A stretch of DNA of 64,000 nucleotides from Hofstenia miamia (lineage: Eukaryota > Xenacoelomorpha > Acoela): positions 654,376 to 718,375 of the forward strand of contig SCFE01000072.1 of NCBI GenBank assembly GCA_004352715.1. Direction: 5' to 3'. Each line of letters begins with the position of its first letter. Position 1 is the first letter of the stretch. Of this stretch, positions 21,010 to 34,183 are shown in pieces. Below the pieces are notes generated by a model that made no database searches, was not told the DNA's origin, and saw only the letters and a list, made by a program, of their open reading frames with translations. Made by a program: the position numbers and the translations under genes.

Positions 21010-22575
21010 TGTAAGGATATTCACCGCACTTTTGGTCGCTGTTTCCAATGCAATTCTTACATCAAAAATAAATTGTAGAAATGTACGATAAATAACCAAA
21101 AACACTTCAATTCACATCTACAAACGTTCTAAACAAAAAAGTCCAAAATATGTTCTTAAAAAGCGGCTACTCGTCAAAAATCCACAGCACATTAATTCCT
21201 GATGTCCCAAGAGATATCTTTTCTAGTTTTCCATCAAGGTCTTTTCTGATCAAGAAAAAAAATAACAGAAGGGCAGAGAAAAAGTTTTTTCTGCCAGGTG
21301 GTACTTCATAAACAGTTTTCTAAACGAGATTTTTACACTTAACACACCAACACCTAACAAATTTATTAATTTTAAATTACTAGTTTTAAGATGCAATTCT
21401 ATTTTCTAGTAAATACCACGGCGTCAGGTAAAACTATAAACTGCCTATGGTCTACCATTTTATAGTACAAACCGTTTTTCCAATTTACAATGAATTTTGT
21501 CCAAGCCTATTTGCAAATTTGAAAATCGTAGATAATGGGTAGGTCTATCAGGAAACATGCAATAATGCAAAAAAATATTTTTTGAAAAATTCAAATTTTT
21601 GCAAAAGATTGAAATTCCCTCCATACCTCCTGTTCAAGTGTTTATAAAGCAATAAAGAACTTTGAATGTTTCTTGATATGCGTAAAGATATACCAACCCT
21701 TTTAGGTATGCCGCGCGCAAAGTCAGAGGTCGCCGTACCTAAAGCGCTAATAATTTTTGAGCGAATCAGCCTGCGTTGCTTATGTTTGCTGATCTGAGCT
21801 TCTTAAATCTCTCTAGTCTCTACTCGGAAGTACGTTTCTGTTCGTTGTCGCAACATTTGAGCCAAACCACTGCTCAAACTTTTGAGAAAGGCGCTCAATG
21901 TTAGGAGTTACATTAAATTATTCATTTTTATTGCATTTGAAATATGAGGAGGCTAATATATAACCTCGTGTTCAATGATTGAAAGAGATATACTTCAGCT
22001 TGGTTTGAAACAGTAGAGTCAATAAATAGACATAAAGAAGCACAATTTCGCTCGCACTGACCAAAATGAGCAAGAAGCTAATGACCGCAAAGTCATTGCA
22101 GCTTTGTCATCAGAGGAAAAATTCAATATATTGTCTGATAAACCCACATGGCGGCATTACTGCGTCAGCTACAGATGCTCCAGACTCAACTTGTCATTGT
22201 GTGACCAAAGAAGTTTTGATATCCTGCTTATCGATTAACTACAATACTTTTTAATAAAAACGCACATTAAATTAAAATCCAACCCTAAACAGTCATGAAA
22301 GACAATCAATCGAAAAATTATAAAATGAAATTGAACTTCATATTTGTGCTAATACTGCTGCAAACGTTTGAAAGACAAAGATACTTGCTCAATTGAGATA
22401 AAGAAGGCTTATATTGCGACTTTCAATTGGCATTTTATTGGTCATTATAAGAGTGTAAACAGCTCTATCAATGATTTAACTACGCAAAAACCAATTGGTC
22501 CGCATTTCAATGCCCTGCTCCAGAATAACTAAATCGTGACATTAATGCTGTTCTTTCAGTTGTGGACTGTCAAAT
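21010..22575. other. Intergenic DNA past the TMEM209-like gene
   Basis: The stretch 21700-22640 has more CpG and GC than its surroundings and some protein-like plus-strand pieces (e.g. NDRKVIAALSSEEKFNILSD near 22080-22140), but no family can be named. Confidence 0.3.
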
Positions 22576-25500
22576 TCAATGTACGAGTAGTTGCTCTATA
22601 TGCTTTGTGCCGCGTCCCTTTTGTCGCTAAAGAAAAAACGGAGACATTCGTCCAATTACTTTTGGCGAAAGTATTCGTAAGCTTACTGTCTTATAACCGG
22701 TAATGCAACACTATTTCCGTCAATATACTATAAATAAAACTCTTCATTGATGACAAAATGATTCTGGAAATTCTTTCAAAAGTTATAGATGAAATTGTAA
22801 AACTTACTTGGAATAAAACACGAAAAAGCGGAGGATTCAAAGCTACGCGATGGAGACATATCTGCCCGGAATCTGACTGAGAAGTGAATTTTTCAGTGAA
22901 GACCTTATTTTGAGGAAAGCGGGGGTCGTCAATCATTCTGGAATCAAGATAAGCACAAAGCCAGTGAAACACCAAAGCGCAGTCGGTGGGAAGCGTTTCT
23001 GTCCACTGCGGACCCCCGCCATTCCATTCGAAATTTCCCAAACAACGATCATTTCTAAATTGCAAATTTATTAAAACATTTTCATCAGCTTCCAACATGG
23101 GTTGCTCAAAAGATAATTACGGCCATTAATGGACAATTACATGTAATTTTAAAGGCTGCTATTTATGTGTGTGTATACCTCCGTTTTCTTGCATTTTGCA
23201 TCAAATTTTTCGGACATTTACAAAGAGTGCAATTGAAGTCGTGAAAACAAAAACTAAACGGTAAAAAGCAACATGAATTTCATGATTCACTTGTATGTAG
23301 CAAATTTTTTAAACTTACATACAGATCAGAAATTCCATATATGAAATAGTTCCCAGAATTGGTATTAATTGGGTAGACGGGTCCAATGATCTTGAATCAG
23401 TAATAATCTTTGCAATAAGGAATTCTACAATGCATGTGGACATAATTACACTGGACAGTTGTTTGATATTCATGATCGACAAGTAACTTTATTAAGTCAA
23501 AAGTTTAACACAAAAGAGTCCCTTCATCATGAATATGTGAAAATATACTGCAAAGTCATCATTATAATAGTGGCCACTAATAGTGACATAAGAATTCATA
23601 ATCTGAAAATCATTTCATAATAGTTAACTTTTCTCATAATTAATTTTGTAGTAGCACTATTTTCAAGTCATACACCAAAGTAGTAAAAGCTTTCAATTTA
23701 AACTTGCGTTTAACATCATTTAATAAAAAACCATATAAAAGGGATTTCAAAAATTGGTTAAATGCATGTAATTGAAAAAATGTTCGATAACCAAAATACA
23801 ATTGAACTGAGGTGTGATCTACATTAAATAGCTGGAAACTTACGCCAAAACCCCCAGCCTCTTCACAGCATAGGATTTAGGAAATGAGCCTTCAAAGTAC
23901 GGTGCAACTTTACACATGAGATCAGACATTCCGGAAGTGGGTGTCCGAGAATCAAGTAAATTGGGCCTGACCTTTTCAACTGCGTCCAATAATGGGCGTA
24001 AGATCGTTAGCGAAAGCCAACCACGAAGAAACTAAAATGTATTTCAGAAAATAAATCAAAAATGAAACTATGTCAAAAAAACTGAAAATAGTGTGTGTGA
24101 ACAAACAGTATCCACTTAATTATGAAACATGTTATTGTTTTCATTGCAATAAATAAATTATTGTACTTTCGAATATAACAATTTAACAGAACCCAAAACG
24201 CATAAAGGGTCATTGCCTAATGTTTCCTATATAATGCTAGATAAATTGTAAGTCATCAAAAAACACGACCAGAGCTACTTTAGCATAAACACAGTTTACG
24301 CTCATTAGCTGGGGTAGGGCCCGTGCCCGGCCTGTAGCCCACACCCATAAAAATAGGCCCGTAGGTTTGTAATTGAAAGTAGCCTAAGCCCGTTATGCCC
24401 GTAGTTAAATGTTTCTTAACTAAAATAGCTTGACAGTCATAACACCTATCAATGTAATGCACGTTAAAAACCAAATTAAGTACATTAAGTCATAATTAAG
24501 TTCGGCTTCCAGAAGAAATTCTACCAATTCATCACAATAATTGCCAACACGTCAAACTGAAAGTAATTTTAATAGTCAGCTGATTAATTATTTACTGGAA
24601 ACGGATTTTTATCTATCATTATAGTACACTACACTTCTAGTATAACCTTGCAAAATAAATATATTACATTAATTCAATTCATATGATATGGTGCATCGTA
24701 AGTTCACAATTTATGATTCTTAGGTTACCATTAACATATTAATTCAATATCAGAAAGGGACAGTGAAATGAAACTCTCTGATGTTACAGTTAATTTTATG
24801 TTGCTCAGTGTAATACTTTATGTGGTATGTTTTTTTTGGTGTAAATCTACCTGAAGGTTAGTTTTTTCACGAAATACATATACGTAAATAGATATATAAA
24901 ATTGATAGATACAAAATACGTTTCCATCAATTCACCTAATCTACTTCAAGCAAAACTTTTTTAAAAATTAAATTTTCGAAAAACAAAGTTCACACCCCGT
25001 ATGTCCGGTCCGTGCCCGTACTGTAGAAACCCGTGCCCGTACAACTTTGCCTGAGCCATGTACGGACCCCACCCTAGCTCTTTAGCTTACATTTATGCAA
25101 CTTTTATTTTTGAAGGACGAAAATGTTGATACTTCAGCAAAAACTACAGGATATACTATTTATGTAAAACTAGACGGTAATGTGAATGCGTATATGATTT
25201 GGTCAGTTGAGAGAGCAAAAATGGTAGAACTACATCATTAGACCAGCAGAGAAGTTCGAACTTTGGAATAGGAAGACAGTTTAAAATATGGGATAATTCG
25301 TAGACCTTATCCAGAAAGAGTTTCTTGTTCGCCATATTTGGCCTGAATACATTTTAGAGACAGACATTGTCATTACATTGTGAATCACATCAATGAAGCA
25401 AATAGAATTTACATGGATTTGTGAAATCACGAAGATAGTATAGCACAAAGCTAAAGGTAAGGAAGATGGTAAAATCAATCGTCGAAATGGTAGCAGTGAT

Positions 25501-28500
25501 TATCTTACAATGATATCTGAGTTTATCTGAATATGAGCGAGACGCAAAGAATGGATAAATCCTTAATGCTTGAAGGAATATATTGGATTTTGAGATCAGG
25601 GATATATAACAGCTATCACTAATTCCAATTGACATTATTTGCAGCAATACTATATAGAGGGCATTCTAAGCATGTTTAGGCGGAAAACAGGATAAAGAAT
25701 AGCATGGAATGCTTAACCATAAATATTTTGTCAAGTAGATGCGGAATTAGTTAGCTTCACTAAATTGAGAACGCCATCATTGTAACAGAAAATGCGAAAA
25801 ACCACAAGTAAACCAGCCAATGTTATGGGAATCATAATCAGAATGGCATTTCGTCGAAACCTTATGCTGTATAGATTGTCGGGACATGGCGAAGGGAGAG
25901 AGGTGATGTGATTTTTTCGGCACACGTCATTACTGCGATCTCAAATCTATCGTTTGCTGTGGTAAGCAGTTAAATTTCCCACAACAACCATTAAATCACC
26001 ACTTTAAGCAGATGTCGTAGGCTTAACGTTCTCCTCTCCAATTCACAATTTCATGCGATAACTTGTAGATAACAGTCGACTGGTTTTACCCAACATTGCT
26101 CGGCAAAAATCGTAAAAAATATATTATCCCAAAATCAGCATCAAAATATGAGAAAAATTTTTTCACTGATTACTAGAAAATATAGCACCAGAGCCCATCC
26201 AGACACCTTGGAATCAAAAAACCAGTCTGCATAGCTGTTAAACAAAAACTATTTGAAATCTATAGTTAATCTTCTGCTTGACAATTGTTTTTACTTAAAT
26301 TTTTTTGATGATTTATAACCGGAATACATCTCTGCTGTGTACAAATGTGAAAAAGGAAGGAAGTAGTTCATTGATATACATTTTTCAATATTACTCCAAG
26401 AAAATGAAAAACTAAAGAATGCGAGAAATGGAAAATGTACTAAATAGGAACGTTGTTTTATTTCTAAATGGACTAAAAATCAGGTGTTGCATATAGGCAA
26501 CATTAGTGCAACATCTCTTTAATAATACAAAATAAAGCATCAAAATTATGTATACAAATTAGAAACACGGAATGCAACAACATAGATTCACTGTTGAAAA
26601 CTGTTAAATAATCCAATAGAAGGAAATTCCTAGCTCTAGAAAAAGAACCCTCGCATGAATAAAGATTGCACCGGTTGTTTTGGAAAGCTTCCATAAAAAT
26701 TCAAAGGAGAATGCTACTTGAAATGGATAACGCAATCGAAAATTTCTCCAATTGTGAAACAATACACGCTTTGACAAAATCAATAAATTAATATTCAAAA
26801 TGATGTAGTTAAACAAGCTTAATAAAGAAATAATGATTTACCTCAATCCAATAATCCACTCGATGAAGTGGTATGCCAAGCTCCTTCCAACTCTGAACCG
26901 AAGCTTGAGCAGAATCTTTAGAGGACAATGGAGTAGAACAGGCTAATTGAAAGTTTTCTAATGAGGGCGAGTTGACAGGACTCCGCTGATGAACTCGGTT
27001 GGCCTCTTCACATGAACGAAGGTATTCAAGAACGTCATCCTCATTGTGAATGCCTCCGGGAGAACGGGAGCTTGTGTTGAAACTTGCCCTACTTAAGTCA
27101 CCAGAAGCTCTACTTGAACTCAAAGATTGACGATTGGATGTATCTTGGGTTTGAATACTCCAATTAAGTGAATTTTCAGAGGAACGGCTAAATATATCAT
27201 TAAATGTATCAACAATCGTATCCAGAATGCAAACAATGGAACACATCAAATATACCTTTTTTGGATAAAACGAGTTGTGGGTACCTCGGAATTTGCTATT
27301 AACGCGAATCACAACAGTCAATGACAATCAAATGCTGTTCAAAATAAAAAATAAGAGAGATGACAAAAGAATGATAATGAGAACATTATTAAAGCAGGAG
27401 AGATAAAACATGCGTCAAAATGTTTGGGCCTGAATATTTGACTGGATGTAGAGCTCTGAATATCTACAAGGATATTTGCAATGATTTCTATTCAAGCAAA
27501 TAACTTGGAATGCGGTTTGAAGTTACAGAAGCTGTCAACTGCTTCCTGGTAAATTGCTCTAGAGAAACTTATATCCTGCTGAAAAAAACACAATTTTGTG
27601 GCAATAACCAATGGTGCAATTTCCACTAAGCATCAAATTCATAATGCCTTGCGCATTGAACTCTCTTTATTTGCACCCCATCAAAAATTTGTAAAAATAG
27701 ATAATTGAATCCATCAAAGATTCACGACAACCCAGACTTCTGCTCTAAGTCCATTCATTCAGAATATAGGGTTACCCGGCAAGTATTAAGTTTGAATTGG
27801 TAGTTCAGGAGGTTTTCAAATAGATACGTTTTGCTTAGATTGCATAGATAGATAGTTGGAAACTAATTATCAAGCACAAAAGAAGAAAACAATAATTAAA
27901 ATATGTTGATACAACAATAAGCTTTGATGCTCCAATTTGAGGTTCTCAATCAAGTACTTCACCCTAAATGACAGTTTTGGAGGAATGTCTTTTAGGAGGT
28001 TTCTGAAACAGCTTTATAGCCAAACATAGTTAGCGAAATTTGGTATGAATGATGCATAGCGGGTCAATAAATGCATCGGGACGTCTACAAAACAACTGCA
28101 TTATATTACTAAAATTTTCAGGAAGTTGAGCAAATACTGCTGCTGCGTGATGAAATTTTCTTAATACAGTAGCTTGGAAAACATCGTTAACAAAAACTGT
28201 TTGTACTAAATGATGTAACAATTCCGAGACAATAGAGTTGTCTGGGAGTGTAAGACATTAATATGTATGTTCCATTTGAGATTTTGACTAATTCGCAGAT
28301 AACGTTATTTGGAGATGGGAAATATTTCATCAGGAGATCAGCTACGAAAGCAAAAAAGCCTCAGGCCGAAACGTGAACCTTGAGGAACCCCTCTTGCAAC
28401 AAGGAAACACTTTTTGCACTTATGACATTTTTTTCATGAAATCTCGTAAATTTCAAAAGAATACATTAATTGACTATTATGCATTTAAAACACACGAGAA

Positions 28501-29593
28501 ATTAACAAATTAACAATCAGCTAATATGCAGTTGCAAACGAACGGCGGATAAAAAACTTCGTGCATACAATTATTAAGAATTAAAATCTTACTTGCCAAT
28601 CAGTAAGCCCGATAGCTTTGACATGGACTCATCTAATGAAGCATTTGTGACGTTCTGCGAAGCGAAACTGGGAGAGCTGCTATGCTGTCGAAGCAAGGGT
28701 GAGTTTCCGAAACTAGAACTTCTAGTTGAAGAATTCAACATATTCCCCGCGCTAACATATTGAAAGGAATCTACAAGAGACTGCTCTGAATGTAAAGGTG
28801 AATTATTATAGTCCATGACATCGCCAGTACGCTTTGGAGAAACATGAAGAAGGCGCATTACATTTGAAGGAAGATTAGATTGAAATAGTTGGCCACTTGT
28901 ACACATCGCACCAATTCCATTGGCAATGCCACTAAACATTGACTACAATTTACATACATTCCGATAGAAAGTTCTTAAAAATATTGGAACATTACGAAAT
29001 CTATTTATTGCAATTATTAAATTTGAAATTTTCATATTATATTTACTTATCTTAGCTAGATGAGATACAGTTATTGATTAAACACATCAGTAGATATTGT
29101 GAAGCTGTATAAAATGTAGGAATTAATTCAAAAACTAATTCCAAGTTAATTAAGCAAGACCAAATGGTAAAATTATACCTAATCTATCAAAAATTACACA
29201 CTGAAATCGATAAATATACCAAAGCCATGCAAGCCGGGTGGATAAATACGAAAAATAAAATTGTTTTACAAGATGATTATTAAAAATCAAAAATAGTTTA
29301 CTGATTTCAATAGTACAATAATTCACATTTTAAAATTATTGTAAGTTTATAAAATGTGTAATAACTTACCTTAAGAATAGAACAAGGGCCAGTCCTTGAA
29401 TAAACTTTTCAGCAATACGTTCGTAGCTTTGTGGAAAATGAGAAGATAAAATTTGTAGATATAATTCCCAACATAAAGCGGAAGACATCGTCAAATAGAC
29501 AACGCATGCTAACGAACGACTTCGAAATTTGCGATGCTGTACTTGGAGAAACACCAGTTGATCAAGCGGTGGTTGTTTTTCAGATGAAGACAT
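22576..29593 (-). CDS. TMEM209: TMEM209-like nuclear envelope protein, five exons plus a candidate sixth
   Basis: Exons on the minus strand: 29593-29370, 28931-28593, 27187-26842, 24031-23844 and 23054-22808. They join in phase and give 448 codons. TMEM209 is a nuclear-envelope protein linked to nuclear pore proteins. Exon 1 begins MSSSEKQPPL and carries two hydrophobic segments (about residues 28-48, and 64-85 running into exon 2). Exons 2-3 code a Ser-rich linker, as in the family, then DDVLEYLRSCEE. Exons 4-5 match the conserved C-terminal half: RGWLSLTILRPL, CLGNFEWNGGG, LPTDCALVFHWLCAYLDSR, ALNPPLFRVLFQ. The usual C-terminal ~50 residues were not found. A possible short last exon at 22626-22576 (good pyrimidine tract and TTTAG, in phase) codes RQKGRGTKHIEQLLVH and a stop, and only faintly resembles the family's PKGRNNMFHTLL. 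The intron at 24032-26841 holds a MITE; the one at 27188-28592 holds a doubtful LINE fragment. Confidence 0.88.
24307..25079. mobile_element. Probable hAT-like nonautonomous element
   Basis: The left end AGCTGGGGTAGGGCCCGTGC pairs with the right end (reverse complement AGCTAGGGTGGGGTCCGTAC). GTGCCCGTA-type subterminal repeats lie inside both ends. Flanks GCTCATTA (24299-24306) and GCTCTTTA (25077-25084) agree at 7 of 8 positions and could be a target duplication, so the exact ends are uncertain. Lies in a TMEM209-like intron. Confidence 0.55.
28030..28430 (-). mobile_element. Possible LINE fragment in a TMEM209-like intron
   Basis: Minus strand near 28425-28350 reads ARGVPQGSRFGLRLF, close to the GVPQGSVLGPLLF motif of LINE reverse transcriptases. 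An open frame at 28221-28030 (VLRKFHHAAAVFAQLPENFS) follows, with no clear match. Short and decayed. Confidence 0.35.
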
Positions 29594-29900
29594 CAACTTA
29601 AACAAGAAATGAAAAATTTAACCAGTTCATCACCAACTGACTAAGTCTATCCCTTCTAAATGGCAGTGCTGCTTTTTCGCTTATGTATTGTAAAGGTAAT
29701 CAAAATATAAACTAACCGCACATTAATGTAACTCAATTTTTAAAAATCCAATAATAATAAAGTTTTTCACCCATTTTACTCTATTACTGGGTAAATTGCT
29801 AAAAACAACGGAAATGAGTCATTAAAAACGCTTATCAATAGAGTGCAAATATTATTTAGGCAGCTCAATAAAAACCCACAATAAAAAATACAAAAATATA

Positions 29901-29906
29901 TTTATT
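29901..29906 (-). terminator. Poly(A) signal of RFC1
   Basis: AATAAA on the minus strand, about 31 bases past the RFC1 stop codon at 29938. It fits a short 3' UTR ending before the TMEM209-like start at 29593. Assigned by position and hexamer only. Confidence 0.5.
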
Positions 29907-29937
29907 CACATAACCAATTAGTTATCAAAATGTGCGT

Positions 29938-31274
29938 TTATGATTTCTTAGCCACTCTCCTCTTCTTTGGATTTTCGTTTGATTTGGACTTTTGTTTCAC
30001 AGAACTTTCAGTTTTAGTTTTGGCGGGCTTTGCTTTCTTGGCGATTACACCTGGAATAACATTAGATTGCTTTTCATCCTCCTCTTCACTGATATTGTCC
30101 TCATCATCATATTCTGCAACAGTTTTTCGCTTAGCAGGCATGTCTGCTCCACACAGATAAGGCAATTGATGAGAGTGTTTATTATATGCTCTTGTAAACG
30201 CTGCTTTCAATTTCGATGGCGCTTTGGCATATTGGTCTTCCATTCCTAAAAAATTTTCATTAATACTACGTCTTCATGTAAATTTAATTAATGAATGTCT
30301 AAAATTAAAAAAAATTCACTTAAGAAAAATTTTACTAATATCAAATGGATTTAATTAAATTTTAAATTTCAAATAAAATTGCTTTTATATAGAATACGCA
30401 AATATATAAGTAAAGAATACGCAAATATATAAGTGCGTCACAACCTGTCCAAACAACTAAGTCAGCAATGAGGTCCATGTCTTCACGACTGAGGTCGTAT
30501 TCATTCATAATGGCTACAGCATCACTGGCTCGATCATCGATCACTGCATTTGTAATCATGTTACGTAAGGATGGTAAATATGTAGTAGCCAAATCAAACC
30601 CAGAAGTAAAAACCTTTCTCCGCATGTGGCATCCAATTGTTTGTAAACTGCGATAAGCTTTGGCTAAATACATATTTAAACAGCATGGCTCAAAATTTTA
30701 CAATTTTAGCATTTAATAATGTGAACCTTGATGCGAATTCATTCCCAACCATCGAGGAAATGCCACCATTATATTCCTCGAAGGACAATGCTTGGCTGGA
30801 ATCACACAGCCAAGCATACCCTGCGCAGGGAGAAGGCTCCAATTCCCTCGCTCGCGAATCGATTTGGAAATGAGATCTGCTTTAGCGATAGAAGATGCTG
30901 CCATTGCAATGCTTTTTAATGACTTCTTTCCAGAGCACGTGTAAGGATAATTTTCAGCAACAAAAAGTGGCATTAGACTGTAATCAGCAAAAAATAAAGT
31001 CAGTGCTTCACCTAAACACTCAAATAAACTCATTATCAGACGAAGATCTCTGTCAATAAACAAACATTACAGGGCTAAAAATTAAGACAATCAATAAGAA
31101 TAGGTGTAATTCTTTGGATGCTCACTAAAGTTCCAATCAAAAGCACTTACTTAACATGTTCTTGATATTGAGATAAAATGCATAATGCTAACAAATTCCT
31201 TAATATCAACATGATGTTAATAACAGTACAGTAGAATAAAACATGAGATTAACACTAAAATAAAATAGTGCATT

Positions 31275-31328
<54 letters not shown>

Positions 31329-34108
31329 CAAATTATGATCAATGATGTTCAATTTAATGGGCAATTAAGGCTATTTTTTGAGATATAGGAAGTATATATT
31401 TCACTTTTTGCAAAATTTAGGTCGAAAATACAATCTGTCAAAATAAACATAAACAAACACACACAATTTTACAAAATTATTATTATCATTTCATGCGAAT
31501 TCATTGCGATAATTTAACCGCAAAACTGTTTAAAATCTTATTGTTATATTACATATGGAGTAAGGCAGAAAATTGTAAAATTGCAAAATTTCAATTTCAT
31601 CATTTCCATAACACTAGAAATTTAAATAGAAAAACAGCATAGTTTGTTCTTCTGACACTTTTCTTTCATTTGCTTTGTTTTCATTAGTTTTACTTGAATG
31701 CATCAATTCTGACAACTGCATGAATTTAAGATTTAGAATCATTGGACTTTCTAGTGTTAATATACAAGGTATTTCTCAACATTGATTAAGTGCTAAGCAT
31801 TGTAGATCAATGCACGCTTCCATGTAATTTAATGACGGTCTTATGATTTTAAATGCACGTTCTCAATACGTTCAATCGCGTAATATTTTTATGTGTTAAT
31901 GCATGATTCCAAACAGAAGAACAATAATTTTATTAAGCATGCAATGAAACATTATCAACAATTTGATGACAATTTTTCAAAATGTTGCACGCAAAATCGT
32001 TTTTTTCTTATCAAGTCAAAAAATTCCTTTACTTTGTTCAAAGTAAATGCATAAAACTGGTTTGTTTTAAAGATAGCGCAATTGTTATTGAAGAAAATTA
32101 AAGCTTAAACAATCTTACCAATGTTTGCATTCTTAAATTCATCCGTAAATATCGTTCGTGCTGCATCAAAAACCCCAACGGAAACATCACGTTTCGCCTG
32201 TGTAGCATTTTTACTTCCAGCAGAAAGGGACTGAAGAGAATGCAGACACTGACGGATATCACGCCCACTTGCATCCGCCAATTGTTCTGCTGTGATGGAA
32301 TTAACCTTTACACCTACCCGGCAACCTACTGAGAGAATATGTGCTTTCAACTGTTCTATACGAGGTCGTTGAAATCGCAAGTCGAAACAATAATTGGCCA
32401 AGGATCGCACCTAGTTCAAATGAGAAAAACGAATTATATACCAAATTCATACCTTCTGATGATTGCGATCGTTACACAAACAAATGATGGGAGCAGATGT
32501 ACGTTTTATCATTAAAATGAGAGCACCGATTCCGCCTCTATCGCCGGACATCCCATCAACTTCATCCATGATGAGTACTTGAGAAGTATTCATTTCTATA
32601 GAACCAGAGTGTACAATCTCAGCGGCATTTTCAACAGCGGATTTGGATCGAGAATCACTTGCGTTTCTCTCCACAAAAGGTAATTTCAAAGCTCGACAAC
32701 ACAAGACAGCGGTGGTTGTTTTACCTACGCCAGGAGGGCCAGACAGAAGAGCAGCTTTGAACCCAACTCCTGTATCTTTGTTTGGAATGCCTTTAAAAGG
32801 TGCTTTTTTCCTATGAACATTTGACCAATGGCTTAGCCAATTTAAAAGCTTTCTAGCATTACTTTTTTCCCCTTGTTGCCCAACAAGCTGCTTAAGACAT
32901 GTTGGTCTAAATCTATCAACAAACATTAATGATGATGAGGCGTCTTTTTCCAATATTGGAGAAGTAATTCTCTCCCAGGCTGGAACGGACTCGTCAGGCT
33001 TAAAATTTATTCTTTGCTTCAAACTAGACAATGAATTTGTAGATAGACTCGTTTGAGAAGTAGAAGTGACTTCCGATCGTTGAATTTCTTTGTTGGAAAT
33101 ATTAATTTCGTTATCATTATTGATAGAATGAGAACCATCGTTCTTCTTAGATATTTTGCATTTATCGTCATTTGAAACAGTGAGTTGCTTAGTGGAATTG
33201 GTCTTAGCACTCTCACATTTTGCCATTTTTTTGGATTGCGATTCAAGAAAACTAAAAAATTCATCTTCATTTAACAATTTGATCCCTAACTGTTTGCCTT
33301 TTACCATCTTTGATTCCCCTGGTTCTCGACCATGAACAATATAACTAGTTTTCTTACTAATACTCTTGACAACTTTTCCACCACAAGTTTCGATGTAACT
33401 AGCGGCATTGTCTCTATCAACATATTCCAAAACACCCGTTAGAACAAATGTTAAACCAAAGAGTGCATTGGGATTAGGATCTGGCAACTCCTTTTCTCCC
33501 AGATGTTGGGGTCCCTGTCGATTAACGTAACTAAAATAACTTTTACGCTTCGCACCGGGATCCGAAACCGACTTAGACAAGGGCGTAGGTGAAGCTTCCG
33601 CTAAAGCAGCATTAGGCTTTCCTAATTTTGGAGAATGCTTTTCTGGTGTTGCGGCTTGTGGTACTTTCTGATTACTGCTCAAAGTATTTTTATCATTGTT
33701 TGTGAAATAAGAAGATTTCGTCTCCAAATTCGAACGATGCTTTTTTAAAGGTGGCGAACTTTTCACACTGTCAATTTCACTGAAACGTTTTTTCACAGAA
33801 GGAGATGCTGTAGAAGAAGAAGAAGAAGAAGCGAAGAAGTCATCTGGAGAGATTTGTTTTGATTTCTTTGAAGAATGAATATCAGACACGTCTTTATTAT
33901 TTTTTGACGTGATTTCATCTTCTGATCCTGAATCAAGCAATTTCGATTTTGGACGCTTATTACGACTTTTCGACTTTTCCTTTCTCTTCACCGGGCTTTC
34001 ATTTTCGCTACCAGATGAATCTAAGCGAACAACTTTCACTTTCTGAACCTTAGGAGTCGGTTGATTAGAAGAGGTGGACTTTGCAAAGTATGAACGAATA
34101 TCTGGCAT
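29938..34108 (-). CDS. RFC1: Replication factor C subunit 1, five coding exons
   Basis: Large subunit of the RFC clamp loader, which opens and loads PCNA onto primed DNA in the nucleus. Exons on the minus strand: 34108-32453, 32410-32119, 31011-30727, 30663-30445 and 30245-29938. All junctions keep frame and give 919 residues, a little short for the family. I chose MPDIRSYFAKS as the start because RFC1 N-termini carry a PCNA-binding (PIP) type motif; 25 in-frame upstream codons are probably intron or 5' UTR, with an acceptor-like TTTAG at 34125. Domains: basic/Ser-rich tail (1-210), BRCT (about 215-290), AAA+ with Walker A GPPGVGKT (457-464) and Walker B LIMDEVD (512-518), CNDRNH sensor region, RFQRPR at the start of exon 2, then the RFC1 C-terminal domain (FFADYSLMPLF, NWSLLPAQ, KAAFTRAYNK) and a basic tail ending AKKS. 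The donors of exons 3 (GTTCAC) and 4 (GTTGTG) are weak, but the phase and homology support them. Confidence 0.96.
31279..31326. repeat. (TA)n microsatellite in an RFC1 intron
   Basis: Uninterrupted TA run inside the intron between RFC1 coding exons 2 and 3. Confidence 0.95.
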
Positions 34109-34183
34109 TAGTACATTAGCAAAACTAAATAGGTTAATTAAAAATATGAACAATAAACCAAGTTGTTTAAAACATTTAATCAA

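Noticed and set aside
29930-30249. Plus-strand hydrophobic frames
   Set aside because: Antisense of the RFC1 last exon, whose basic/acidic codons read as hydrophobic on the other strand.
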